A stretch of DNA of 64,000 nt, from NCBI RefSeq assembly GCF_003070885.1, contig NZ_CP028913.1:124001-188000 (forward strand). Direction: 5' to 3'. Below the pieces are notes generated by a model, which did no database searches, was not told where the DNA came from, and was given only the letters and a program-made list of their open reading frames with translations. Both the position numbers and the translations under genes were made by a program. Of this stretch, positions 51,433-58,776 are shown piece by piece. Source of the stretch: Agromyces badenianii (lineage in GTDB: Bacteria > Actinomycetota > Actinomycetes > Actinomycetales > Microbacteriaceae). Each line of letters opens with the position of its first letter. Positions within the stretch are counted from its first letter, which is position 1.

Positions 51433-53040
51433 TCAGCCGACGGATGCCTCGAGCACCGCCATCGCCGCATTGTGCCCGCCGATGCCGCTGACCGCGCCGC
51501 CGCGCACCGCGCCCGAACCGCAGAGCAGGATGCCGGGGTGCGCCGTCGCGACGCCCCACCGCTCGGCCGGAGTCGCGAGCGGTGCGCCCGGCTCGGCCCA
51601 CGGCCACGAGAGCGGCCCGTGGAAGATGTTGCCACCGGGCATCGCGAGCGACTCTTCGATGTCGCGCGTCGTCTTCGTCTCGATGCAGGGCCGGCCGGCG
51701 GCATCCGTCGCGATGACGCCCTCGATCGGCTCGGCGAGCACCGAGTTCAGCGAGGCGAGCACGGCCGCCTGCAGCTCGGTGCGCAACTCCTCGTTGCCGT
51801 AGCGCTCGAGCAGGCGGTGCGGCACGTGCAGGCCGAAGACCGTCAGGGTGTGGGCGCCGGATGCCGCGAGCTCGGGGGAGAGGATCGACGGGTCGCTCAG
51901 GGTGTGGCAGTAGATCTCGCACGGCAACGGCGATGGGATGCGCCCGCGGGCGGCGTCGCCGTAGGCTGAGGCCAGCTGCGACTCGAGCTCGTTGATGTGG
52001 AAGGTGCCCGCGAACGCCGCCTCGGGTGCGACGTCGGCATCGCGGAGCCGCGGCAGGCGGGTGAGCAGCAGGTTCACCTTCACCTGGGCGCCCTCGGGGG
52101 CGTTCAACTCGCGCAGGCGTTCGCGCACGACCGCGGGCACCGAGTGCGCTGGCCCGGCGGAGACGAGCCGGTCGAGCACTGCGGGCGCGACGTTCGCGAG
52201 CACGACGCCGGCCTGCGACATCCGCTCGCTCGCATCGCCGCGCTCTCGCCACCGCACCTCGCCCGACGGATCGACGGCGATCACTTCTGCGCCCGTCACG
52301 AGTTCGGCGCCGGCCTCGCGCGCGGCCCGCGCGAGCTCGCCAGTCACAGCGCCCATGCCACCGACGGGCACGTCCCAATCGCCGGTGCCGCCGCCGATCA
52401 CGTGGTACAGGAAGCAGCGGTTGGCGTCGAGTGCCGGGTCGTCGAGCTCGGTGAAGGTGCCGATCAGGCCGTCGGTCGCGACGACGCCGCGCACGAGGTC
52501 GTTCGTGAAGCGCGCGTCGATCGCGGCGCCGAGCGGCTGCTCGATGAGATCGCGCCAGATGCGGTCGTCGCCGACCAGCATGCGGGCCTCGTCGCGCGTC
52601 GGAAGGGGCTCGGTCAGCGTCGGGAAGAGCCGCTCGGCGAGGCGTGCGGTGTCGGCGGAGAGATCGTTCCAGGCGGCGAAGTCGGCGTCGGCGCCGACCC
52701 GTGCGAAGGCCGCGAGTGCAGCGTCGGGGTCGGCCTCGCGGTCGACGAGCAATCCGCGCGCGGGATCGGACGGGTCGGGGGTGTACGAGGAGAAGCGCCG
52801 CCGCACGAGCTGAATGTCGAGGCCGAGATCGTCGATGATGCGCTGCGGCAGCAGGCTGACGAGATACGAGTACCGCGAGAGGCGCGCGTCGACCCCGTCG
52901 AACGCCTGCGCCGAGACGGCGGCACCGCCGAGCTGGTCGCTGCGTTCGAGCAGCAGCACCCGCTGGCCTGCGCGAGCGAGGTAGGCGGCTGCGGTGAGGC
53001 CGTTGTGGCCACCGCCGATGATCACGACGTCGTGGGGCAT
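51433..53040 (-). CDS. PYROXD2/phytoene-dehydrogenase-like FAD oxidoreductase
   Basis: A 535-residue flavoprotein. The FAD-binding N-terminus VVIIGGGHNGLTAAAYLARAG and LLLERSDQLGGAAVS are followed by a middle domain with VIGGGTGDWDVPVGGMGAVT. The C-terminal FAD block is LLCGSGAVRGGAVSGIGGHNAA. It belongs to the NAD(P)/FAD-dependent PYROXD2-like branch, distinct from the crtI gene in this window, and need not act on carotenoids. ATG 53040 is leaderless. The physiological substrate is unknown. Confidence 0.88.
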   Translation of the reverse strand: MPHDVVIIGGGHNGLTAAAYLARAGQRVLLLERSDQLGGAAVSAQAFDGVDARLSRYSYLVSLLPQRIIDDLGLDIQLVRRRFSSYTPDPSDPARGLLVDREADPDAALAAFARVGADADFAAWNDLSADTARLAERLFPTLTEPLPTRDEARMLVGDDRIWRDLIEQPLGAAIDARFTNDLVRGVVATDGLIGTFTELDDPALDANRCFLYHVIGGGTGDWDVPVGGMGAVTGELARAAREAGAELVTGAEVIAVDPSGEVRWRERGDASERMSQAGVVLANVAPAVLDRLVSAGPAHSVPAVVRERLRELNAPEGAQVKVNLLLTRLPRLRDADVAPEAAFAGTFHINELESQLASAYGDAARGRIPSPLPCEIYCHTLSDPSILSPELAASGAHTLTVFGLHVPHRLLERYGNEELRTELQAAVLASLNSVLAEPIEGVIATDAAGRPCIETKTTRDIEESLAMPGGNIFHGPLSWPWAEPGAPLATPAERWGVATAHPGILLCGSGAVRGGAVSGIGGHNAAMAVLEASVG

Positions 53041-53052
53041 TCCATGAGCGTA
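53038..53052 (-). promoter_or_regulatory. Leaderless promoter of the PYROXD2-like gene
   Basis: TACGCT (53052-53047 on the minus strand), CATGGA, ATG 53040. Confidence 0.55.
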
Positions 53053-53104
53053 CGTGATCCAACGGATGTCACGCCCGGCGCCCGAATGGGGCGAGTGAGC
53101 CGAC

Positions 53105-54061
53105 CTAGCGCGCGGCGGCGCGGAGCGTGCCGACCGTGTCGCCGGCGCTGTCGTACACGATGCAGACGAGATGGCGCTCGCCGGCGGTCCACTGCGCCTC
53201 GGTGGGGAACACGACCAATCGCGAGAGGCTGCTCTGCTCCATGGGGACTCCGACGTAGGCCCCGAACGGGTCCGTGCACTGCACCTGAGACTCGAGGGAG
53301 AGCCATTCCGCGCCCGGGAAGAGTCCGTCGCCGTTTCGACCGTGCGTCGTGCCGACGTGCACGACCTCGCCGAAGTGCGGGTCCGAACATGGGACGAGCC
53401 GAGCGGTGCTTTCCTGCACGACTCCCTGGACCGCCACCTCGCCTGAGGCGCAGTCTCCGACCGCGAAACCGTATCCGAGGCGAGCTTCGGCCGTCGCCGG
53501 AGTGAGCGCCGGAACGAATGCCTGAGCGGCGATCGCGAGCGCGAGGCCGAGCACGGAGATCCCCAGCTCGGCCGCCCGCGAGAACGTGCGACCGGTCGTC
53601 GCCGACCACAATGCGGGCACCATCGCGGTCAGTCCCAGCGCCAGACCGACGAGCGCGGTCGTCAGCCAGGCGTTCCAATCGGCGAGAGCGACGAGGATGT
53701 CGCCGCCGCCACGTGCGGCGTGGAAGGCGACTGCGGCAGCGATGCCGATCGGCACAGTGAGCGTCGCGACGACGGTGACCGCGATGGCCCCGCGCCGGGA
53801 CACGGGTCCGGCCGAGCCGAGGCGAAACAGCCACAGCGCCCCGACTGACGCGAGTACCGCGACGATGCTCGAGATCACCCCGTACTGCCAGAGGAACACC
53901 CAAGCCGCGGTCGCGGCCGGCACGACGAGCAGGCTGAGCGCGAGACCGCGCCGGAATCCGCCGACTCGGCGCCGACGAGGACGCTTCATCCGAAGCGAGA
54001 CGACCGGTGCCGGATGCCGCGACGGCGGCACCCAATCCCGGGGGCCGGTACCTGCCATCAT
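53105..54061 (-). CDS. Septum-formation-domain membrane protein
   Basis: The 318-residue product has a basic N-terminus, five membrane helices (about 40-190) and an extracytoplasmic C-terminal domain. That domain has the septum formation (PF13845) pattern: GDCASGEVAVQGV, VPCSDPHFGEVVHVG, then C, FGAYVG, PTEAQWTAGERHLVC. The four cysteines probably form two disulfides. In mycobacteria related proteins influence septation. The start follows GGGAGG by five bases (ATG 54061); an ATG ten codons upstream is in frame. Confidence 0.8.
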   Translation of the reverse strand: MMAGTGPRDWVPPSRHPAPVVSLRMKRPRRRRVGGFRRGLALSLLVVPAATAAWVFLWQYGVISSIVAVLASVGALWLFRLGSAGPVSRRGAIAVTVVATLTVPIGIAAAVAFHAARGGGDILVALADWNAWLTTALVGLALGLTAMVPALWSATTGRTFSRAAELGISVLGLALAIAAQAFVPALTPATAEARLGYGFAVGDCASGEVAVQGVVQESTARLVPCSDPHFGEVVHVGTTHGRNGDGLFPGAEWLSLESQVQCTDPFGAYVGVPMEQSSLSRLVVFPTEAQWTAGERHLVCIVYDSAGDTVGTLRAAAR

Positions 54062-54220
54062 CGAATCCTCCCGATTCGGCGGCTCGGGCATCCACCTGCT
54101 CGGGGATCACTCTGCCGCGCTTCGCTTCGCAACGGCCAGCGCACGGATCCCGAGGCAGGTTGCGGCGGCATCCTAGCGCGCGGCGCGGAACGGAATGTGA
54201 CCTCGTCGCGAGCGCGGTGC

Positions 54221-54253
54221 GCGGTGCGCGGGCGACCCGGGCCCGCGCACCGC
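54221..54253 (-). terminator. Strong hairpin after the DrrB-type permease
   Basis: GCGGTGCGCGGGC (54221-54233) pairs perfectly with GCCCGCGCACCGC (54241-54253), a 13-bp stem with a 7-base loop, 15 bp downstream of the permease stop. The rest of 54092-54267 shows nothing else. Confidence 0.7.
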
Positions 54254-54267
54254 TCTGGCGTTCGCGG

Positions 54268-55050
54268 TCAGCTGGCCCGGCGCATCGCCCGGACGCCGAT
54301 GAGCACGCCGATCGCGCAGGTGACGACCGCGGCGATGATGCCGCCGACGACCGCGGGTGCGCCGAAGTCGCCCGCGAGCAGCGCACGCTCGGCGCCCACG
54401 AGGTAGCTCAGCGGGTTGATCGCGGCGGCGACCTGCATCCAGGCCGGACCGTCGTCGAGCGGCAGCAGCATGCCCGAGAGGATCATGAGGGGGAAGAGCA
54501 GCGTCTGGTGCACCATCCAGAACATCCAGTCGCGATTGCGGCAGGCGAGTGCGAGCGTGTAGCTCAGCGCCCCGAAGCCGATGCCGAAGACGGCGAGCAC
54601 CACGAGGCCCGCGATGAGGCCCGGTACATCGAGCGAGAAGCCGAACGGCACCGCGACGAGCACGACGATCGTGCCCTGGACGACGAGCGGCACGACCTCC
54701 TTGAGGGCGCGGCCGACGAGGAGCGCGCTGCGCGAGAGCGGGGCGACGAGCGTGCGCTCGTGCGATCCGGTCTGCATCTCGAAGAGCAGGTTCGCGCCGG
54801 TCGAGGCCGTGCCGAAGAGCGCGACCATGACGAGGATGCCCGGCACGAACCACTGCAGGGTGCCCGCGACGTCGCCGCCGGCCGCGCCGACCAGTAACGG
54901 GCCGAACAGGCCGAGGAAGACGAGCGGCTGCACGAGCGAGAACATCACGCTGAACGGGTCGCGCACGAGCGGACGGGACTCGCGCACGAAGACGGAGGCG
55001 GTGTCGCGGAAGAAGCCGGTGGGGCGGGCGGTGGTGTCGATGGTGGTCAT
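54268..55050 (-). CDS. ABC-2 type permease of a DrrAB-like exporter
   Basis: A 260-residue permease with six helices. The motifs GTASTGANLLFEMQTGSHERTL and MLLPLDDGPAWMQVAAAINPLSYLVGAERA match ABC-2 drug-exporter permeases of the daunorubicin-resistance group. ATG 55050 has AAGGA eight bases upstream. A 95-bp gap with alternative hairpins separates it from the ATPase gene. The product would form the membrane part of the exporter with that ATPase; the drug or lipid exported is unknown. Confidence 0.88.
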   Translation of the reverse strand: MTTIDTTARPTGFFRDTASVFVRESRPLVRDPFSVMFSLVQPLVFLGLFGPLLVGAAGGDVAGTLQWFVPGILVMVALFGTASTGANLLFEMQTGSHERTLVAPLSRSALLVGRALKEVVPLVVQGTIVVLVAVPFGFSLDVPGLIAGLVVLAVFGIGFGALSYTLALACRNRDWMFWMVHQTLLFPLMILSGMLLPLDDGPAWMQVAAAINPLSYLVGAERALLAGDFGAPAVVGGIIAAVVTCAIGVLIGVRAMRRAS

Positions 55051-55070
55051 GAGGGTGATCCTTCGTGTCA

Positions 55071-55148
55071 TGAGAACAGGGGTTCTCGGTCGTCGGGTGC
55101 GGCAGGCGCCTGTACTCGAAGCGGATGCCGCGTGTCTGCCTGTTCTCA
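55071..55148 (-). promoter_or_regulatory. Intercistronic region with mutually exclusive stems
   Basis: In the minus-strand transcript TGAGAACAGG (at the ATPase stop, 55148-55139) and GAGAAC (55087-55082) can each pair with CCTGTTCTCA (55080-55071), which stands just before the permease ribosome site. Only one stem can form at a time. Confidence 0.45.
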
Positions 55149-56129
55149 GGCGGCGGCGGCCGCGGCGGCGGCGGCGGCCGTGGGGGCGTGCGCCTCGCGG
55201 AGGCTGCGGCCCGTGAGGGCGAGGAACACGTCGTCGAGGGTCGGCTGGCGATGCGTCGCGGCGACGACGTCGAGGCCGGCGTCGGCGAGCGAGCGGATGT
55301 AGCGGGGGAGTGCCCGGTCGCCGCCGGGAGCGGTCACCGTGACGACCTGCCCCGAGGCCTCGCCGCCGATGCGTGCTGCGGCGGCCGCGGCATCCGTCGC
55401 CGAATCGAAGGTGAGGCTCACCCGGTCGCCGGCGAGCGACTCCTTCAGCGCCCACGCCGTGTCGTCGGCGATGACCCGGCCGTGGTCCATCACCATGACC
55501 CGCTCGGCGAGCTGGTCGGCCTCGTCGAGGTAGTGCGTCGTGAGGAAGATCGTCGTGCCCGTCTCGCGGCGGAGCTCGACGATGTGCTCCCACAGATTCG
55601 CCCGGCTGTGCGGGTCGAGGCCCGTCGACGGTTCGTCGAGGAAGAGCAGTTCGGGGCGGTGGATGAGGCCGAGCGCGATGTCGAGCCGGCGCTTCTGCCC
55701 GCCCGAGAGCGACTGCACCTGCCGACCCGCGACCTGGCCGAGCTCGAGCGACTCGATGAGCTCATCTGCGCGCGCCCGGGTCTCACGGCGACCCATGCCG
55801 TAGAAGGCGCCCTGCGCGTGCAGCTCGTCGCGCACACGCTGGGTGTGCCCGCCCGAATTGCCCTGGCCGACGTAGCCGATGCGGCGGCGCACGCCGGCGG
55901 GATCGCGGCGGATGTCGCAGCCGGCGACGACCGCCTCGCCGCTCGTCGGCGGCAGCAGTGTGGTGAGCATGCGAAGCGTCGTCGACTTGCCGGCGCCGTT
56001 CGGGCCGAGGAAGGCGACGAGCTCGCCGGCGTCGACGGAAAGGTCGACGGAACGGACGGCCTCCACGACCTTCCCCTTGGCGGGGAACGTCTTCGTGAGG
56101 CCCTGAGCGGAGATCATCTGGTTCGTCAT
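55146..56129 (-). CDS. ABC transporter ATP-binding protein (DrrA-like)
   Basis: A 327-residue ATPase. Walker A is GPNGAGKST, the signature LSGGQKRRLDIALGL, Walker B LLFLDEP and the switch TTHYLDEADQLAER. A DrrA-type C-terminal domain ends in DDVFLALTGRSLRE. The last ten residues are all alanine, encoded by a GCG/GCC run likely to vary in length. The start is ATG 56129; an ATG 14 codons upstream is possible. It is divergent from a WYL regulator. Confidence 0.92.
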   Translation of the reverse strand: MTNQMISAQGLTKTFPAKGKVVEAVRSVDLSVDAGELVAFLGPNGAGKSTTLRMLTTLLPPTSGEAVVAGCDIRRDPAGVRRRIGYVGQGNSGGHTQRVRDELHAQGAFYGMGRRETRARADELIESLELGQVAGRQVQSLSGGQKRRLDIALGLIHRPELLFLDEPSTGLDPHSRANLWEHIVELRRETGTTIFLTTHYLDEADQLAERVMVMDHGRVIADDTAWALKESLAGDRVSLTFDSATDAAAAAARIGGEASGQVVTVTAPGGDRALPRYIRSLADAGLDVVAATHRQPTLDDVFLALTGRSLREAHAPTAAAAAAAAAA

Positions 56130-56152
56130 ATCTGCAGTCTCTCGAGGCATCC

Positions 56153-56167
56153 GGACAGTTTCTGTCC
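56153..56167. promoter_or_regulatory. GGACAG-TTT-CTGTCC dyad between DrrA and WYL genes
   Basis: A perfect six-base dyad with a three-base centre in the 60-bp divergent gap is the most likely binding site for the WYL regulator. Confidence 0.5.
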
Positions 56168-56189
56168 TCATGGATGGGAAACTTGGAAC

Positions 56190-57182
56190 ATGGCCGCAAC
56201 GACCTCGAGAACCCTCGAACTCCTCTCCCTGCTGCAGAGTCACCGGCACTGGGCCGCGCACGAACTCGTCGATCGGCTCGGCGTCTCGGAGCGCACCCTG
56301 CGCCGCGACGTCGAGCGGCTGCGCGACCTCGGGTACGGCATCGAGTCGGCGCGCGGCTCGACCGGGGGCTACCGGCTCGAGGCCGGCACCGGGTTGCCGC
56401 CGCTGCTGCTCACCGACGACGAGGGGGTTGCGATCGCCGTCGGGCTGCGCTCCCAGGCCACCGCTGCGCTGCGCGGCGCCGAGCACACGACGCTCAGCGC
56501 CCTCGCGAAGATCGAGCAGGTGCTGCCGCCGGCGCTGCGCCGCCGCATCGAGGCGCTGCAGTCGCACGCCGCCGCCGGGGCCGGCGGCCCGGGCTCGGCC
56601 CGCACCGGCCGGCCGTCGCCCGAGATCGACGCCGAGCTGCTCGGGCTGCTCGCGCTCGGCTGCCGCGACTCGGAGCGGTTGCGATTCACCTACACGGATG
56701 CCTCGGGCGAGGCGTCATCCCGAGTGATCGAGCCGTACCGGCTCGTGCCGGTCGCCCGCCGCTGGTACCTGCTCGCCTGGGACCGGCAGCGCGAGGACTG
56801 GCGCACGTTCCGGCTCGACCGCATCAGCGAGGTGTTCCCCACCCGCGTGCACTTCGAGCCGCGCCCGATGACCGACGACGACGCACGGGCGAGGGTCGAG
56901 GCCGCGGTGCGCTGGCGCGATCGGAGCGTGAAGGTGCGGGCGATCGTCGAGATGCCGCAGGCGGCACTCGTCGAGCACCTCGGCTGGTACGGCCGCGACG
57001 TCGTGGCGGTCGATGCCGAGCACTGCGCCTGGCCGCTCGAGGCCGAGGCGGCCGAGAGCCTCTTGATGGCGTTGATCTGGATTCCGCGCGGGGTGCGGTA
57101 CCACGTCGAAGGGCCGCCCGAGGTGCTCGAGCAGCTCGCCGAGCACGGGCAGCGGCTCGCCGCGGCATCCGCTCGGCGGTAG
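56190..57182 (+). CDS. HTH-WYL domain transcriptional regulator
   Basis: The 330-residue product has an N-terminal DeoR-like helix-turn-helix (LLQSHRHWAAHELVDRLGVS, then ERTLRRDVERLRDLGYGIE with the wing GSTGGYRLEAG). The WYL domain contains RVIEPYRLVPVARRWYLLAW and a C-terminal WCX extension. WYL domains bind nucleic acids or nucleotides and often link transcription to DNA damage or drug stress. Divergence from the DrrAB-type exporter suggests local control. It converges on the META gene with three bases between stops. Confidence 0.9.
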   Translation: MAATTSRTLELLSLLQSHRHWAAHELVDRLGVSERTLRRDVERLRDLGYGIESARGSTGGYRLEAGTGLPPLLLTDDEGVAIAVGLRSQATAALRGAEHTTLSALAKIEQVLPPALRRRIEALQSHAAAGAGGPGSARTGRPSPEIDAELLGLLALGCRDSERLRFTYTDASGEASSRVIEPYRLVPVARRWYLLAWDRQREDWRTFRLDRISEVFPTRVHFEPRPMTDDDARARVEAAVRWRDRSVKVRAIVEMPQAALVEHLGWYGRDVVAVDAEHCAWPLEAEAAESLLMALIWIPRGVRYHVEGPPEVLEQLAEHGQRLAAASARR

Positions 57183-57185
57183 CGA

Positions 57186-57575
57186 CTACTCGGCGCGCGG
57201 CAGCGTGCCGATCTCGGCGCCGTCGGCATCGAGCACGGTGAGGGTCTCGCCCGCGATCGTGCCGGTCGCGAGGTTCGAGAGCCACGTGTCGACGCCCTCA
57301 CAGGCCATGCGCGTCGAGGCGACGTCGGTGAAGGCGATCGCGTCGTCTTCTGCCGTCCACGTGCCCATGAGCCGGTTGCAGCCGTCGGTGCCGGTCAGCT
57401 TGCCGTCGCCGGCGAGGGCGAGCGACGGTTCGCCCGCAGCGACGGCATCGCCCCAGGTGCCGACGGGATCGGCGGGCTCTGCCGACCCGCCGGGGTTGCC
57501 GGCGCAGGCGGTGAGCGCCGACGCGGTGAGCAGGACGGTTGCGGAGAGGGCGAGGCGCTGCATCGTTCGCGACAT
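57186..57575 (-). CDS. META-domain lipoprotein
   Basis: A 129-residue protein. The signal peptide ends in a lipobox (ALTACAG), so cysteine would be lipidated and anchored outside the membrane. The META (HslJ-like, PF03724) domain includes GDGKLTGTDGCNRLMGTW and STRMACEG. Members in other bacteria are linked to stress and novobiocin resistance. ATG 57575 is preferred because TACGCT lies six bases upstream; the GTG two codons earlier would lie at the box. Confidence 0.85.
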   Translation of the reverse strand: MSRTMQRLALSATVLLTASALTACAGNPGGSAEPADPVGTWGDAVAAGEPSLALAGDGKLTGTDGCNRLMGTWTAEDDAIAFTDVASTRMACEGVDTWLSNLATGTIAGETLTVLDADGAEIGTLPRAE

Positions 57576-57587
57576 GGGCACAGCGTA
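57573..57587 (-). promoter_or_regulatory. Leaderless promoter deciding the META gene start
   Basis: TACGCT (57587-57582 on the minus strand), GTGCCC, ATG 57575. Confidence 0.55.
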
Positions 57588-57600
57588 TCGATCGGGTGGC

Positions 57601-58617
57601 TCAGCGCCCTGACGGGGTCGCCATCGCGCGTGCCGCGCGAGCGAGGGCGTCGCGGCACGCGACGACCGCCGGGCGGGCCGCGGCAGCCTGCCTCGTCGAG
57701 GTGAAGACCTCGCGTTCGGGATGCCCCGGAAGGTCGACCAGCGCGACGCTCGGCGCCTCGCCCGCCCACACGAGGTCGGGCAGCAGGCCGACCGCGTTGC
57801 CCGAGCGGATCAGCCGGATGTGCGCCATCAGGTCGGCCGTCTCGAAGCGCACGTCGGGCTCGAAGCCTGCCTCACGGCAGAGCTGCTCGGCCCAGTCGCG
57901 CGACGCCGTGCCCTCGGGCTCGAGCACCCACGGCATGGTCGCGGCGGCGGCGAGGGCGTGCTCGCGCGAGGCATCCCTGTCGCCCCGCCTGCCGTGCACA
58001 TCTGCGGATATACGATCCGCCACCCCGGCCCATGCGCCCGATTCGTCGGCGCGCCGGATCGTATATCCGCTGGAATGAGCGGGATGCGGCGGCAGCGCGA
58101 GCCGGATCGAGTCGGCGACGAGGTGCACGCGGTCGAGCTCCTCACGGTGGGCGCGGGTGTGGCCCGGGTACTGCTCGGCGATCACGAGGTCGAAGTCGCG
58201 CGCCGATACCTCGAAGAGCCCGACGTCGGGTTCGCGTTCGGTGACCTCGACCCTCAGGGCGGGATGCTCGGCGCGCAGCAGCGTGAGCGCCTGCGGCACC
58301 ACGGCGTGCGCCGCCGACTGGAACACCGCGATGCGCACCGTGCCGCCCACGGCGGTGAGTGAGCGGGCGACCTCCGACTCCGCCTCCTCGAGCCGGTCGA
58401 GCACCGCACGGGCATGCCCGACGAGCACCACGGCCTGCGGGGTCAGCTGCACGCGCCGCCCGACCTGCACGAGCAACGGCACCCCCGCCTCGCGTTCGAG
58501 CTGGCTGAGCTGCTGCGACACCGACGACGGGCTGTACGAGAGGGCTTCGGCGACCGCCGAGAGGGTGCCGCGGTCGCTGAGCTCGACGAGCAGTCGCAGG
58601 CGTCGCACGTCGAGCAT
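57601..58617 (-). CDS. LysR-family regulator, likely of putA, with in-frame palindromic insert
   Basis: A 338-residue LysR protein. The HTH is RLRLLVELSDRGTLSAVAEA with SPSSVSQQLSQLEREAG. The substrate-binding domain contains VRIAVFQSAAHAVVPQALTL and DFDLVIAEQYPGH. At residues 183-205 a 67-bp palindrome interrupts the region just before the hinge strand MPWVLEPEGTA, adding about 25-30 residues (183-215) not expected in the family. GGAGGT precedes ATG 58617 by five bases. It is divergent from putA and probably regulates it in response to proline. Whether the insert impairs function is unknown. Confidence 0.88.
   Translation of the reverse strand: MLDVRRLRLLVELSDRGTLSAVAEALSYSPSSVSQQLSQLEREAGVPLLVQVGRRVQLTPQAVVLVGHARAVLDRLEEAESEVARSLTAVGGTVRIAVFQSAAHAVVPQALTLLRAEHPALRVEVTEREPDVGLFEVSARDFDLVIAEQYPGHTRAHREELDRVHLVADSIRLALPPHPAHSSGYTIRRADESGAWAGVADRISADVHGRRGDRDASREHALAAAATMPWVLEPEGTASRDWAEQLCREAGFEPDVRFETADLMAHIRLIRSGNAVGLLPDLVWAGEAPSVALVDLPGHPEREVFTSTRQAAAARPAVVACRDALARAARAMATPSGR
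58004..58070. repeat. 67-bp palindromic element inside the LysR gene
   Basis: GCGGATATACGATCCG (58004-58019) and CGGATCGTATATCCGC (58055-58070) are perfect 16-bp inverted arms around a 35-base centre. It is A+T-richer than its surroundings and read through in frame. It is unrelated in sequence to the 68-bp element, but of nearly the same size and habit. Confidence 0.8.
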
Positions 58618-58640
58618 GGCGCACCTCCGGGGCATCCACC

Positions 58641-58671
58641 TATCGTTCGGTTCTTCCGAACAGTATCGTTC
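58641..58671. promoter_or_regulatory. Likely LysR operator upstream of putA
   Basis: GTTCGG-TTCTT-CCGAAC (58645-58661) is a dyad, overlapped by two direct repeats TATCGTTC (58641-58648 and 58664-58671). It is the only such structure in the 156-bp divergent gap. Confidence 0.5.
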
Positions 58672-58760
58672 AGATTCATTCGCTGTACCGAATGGATGCC
58701 GCGGGCGCACACTTAACCCGACAGGCGCGCGACCCCCGGCGCGCCCGAAGAAAAGGACAC

Positions 58761-58776
58761 TACCCTCGTGACCATG
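58761..58776 (+). promoter_or_regulatory. Possible leaderless promoter of putA
   Basis: TACCCT (58761-58766), seven bases, ATG 58774. GTG 58768 is an alternative start with AAGGAC eleven bases upstream. Confidence 0.4.
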
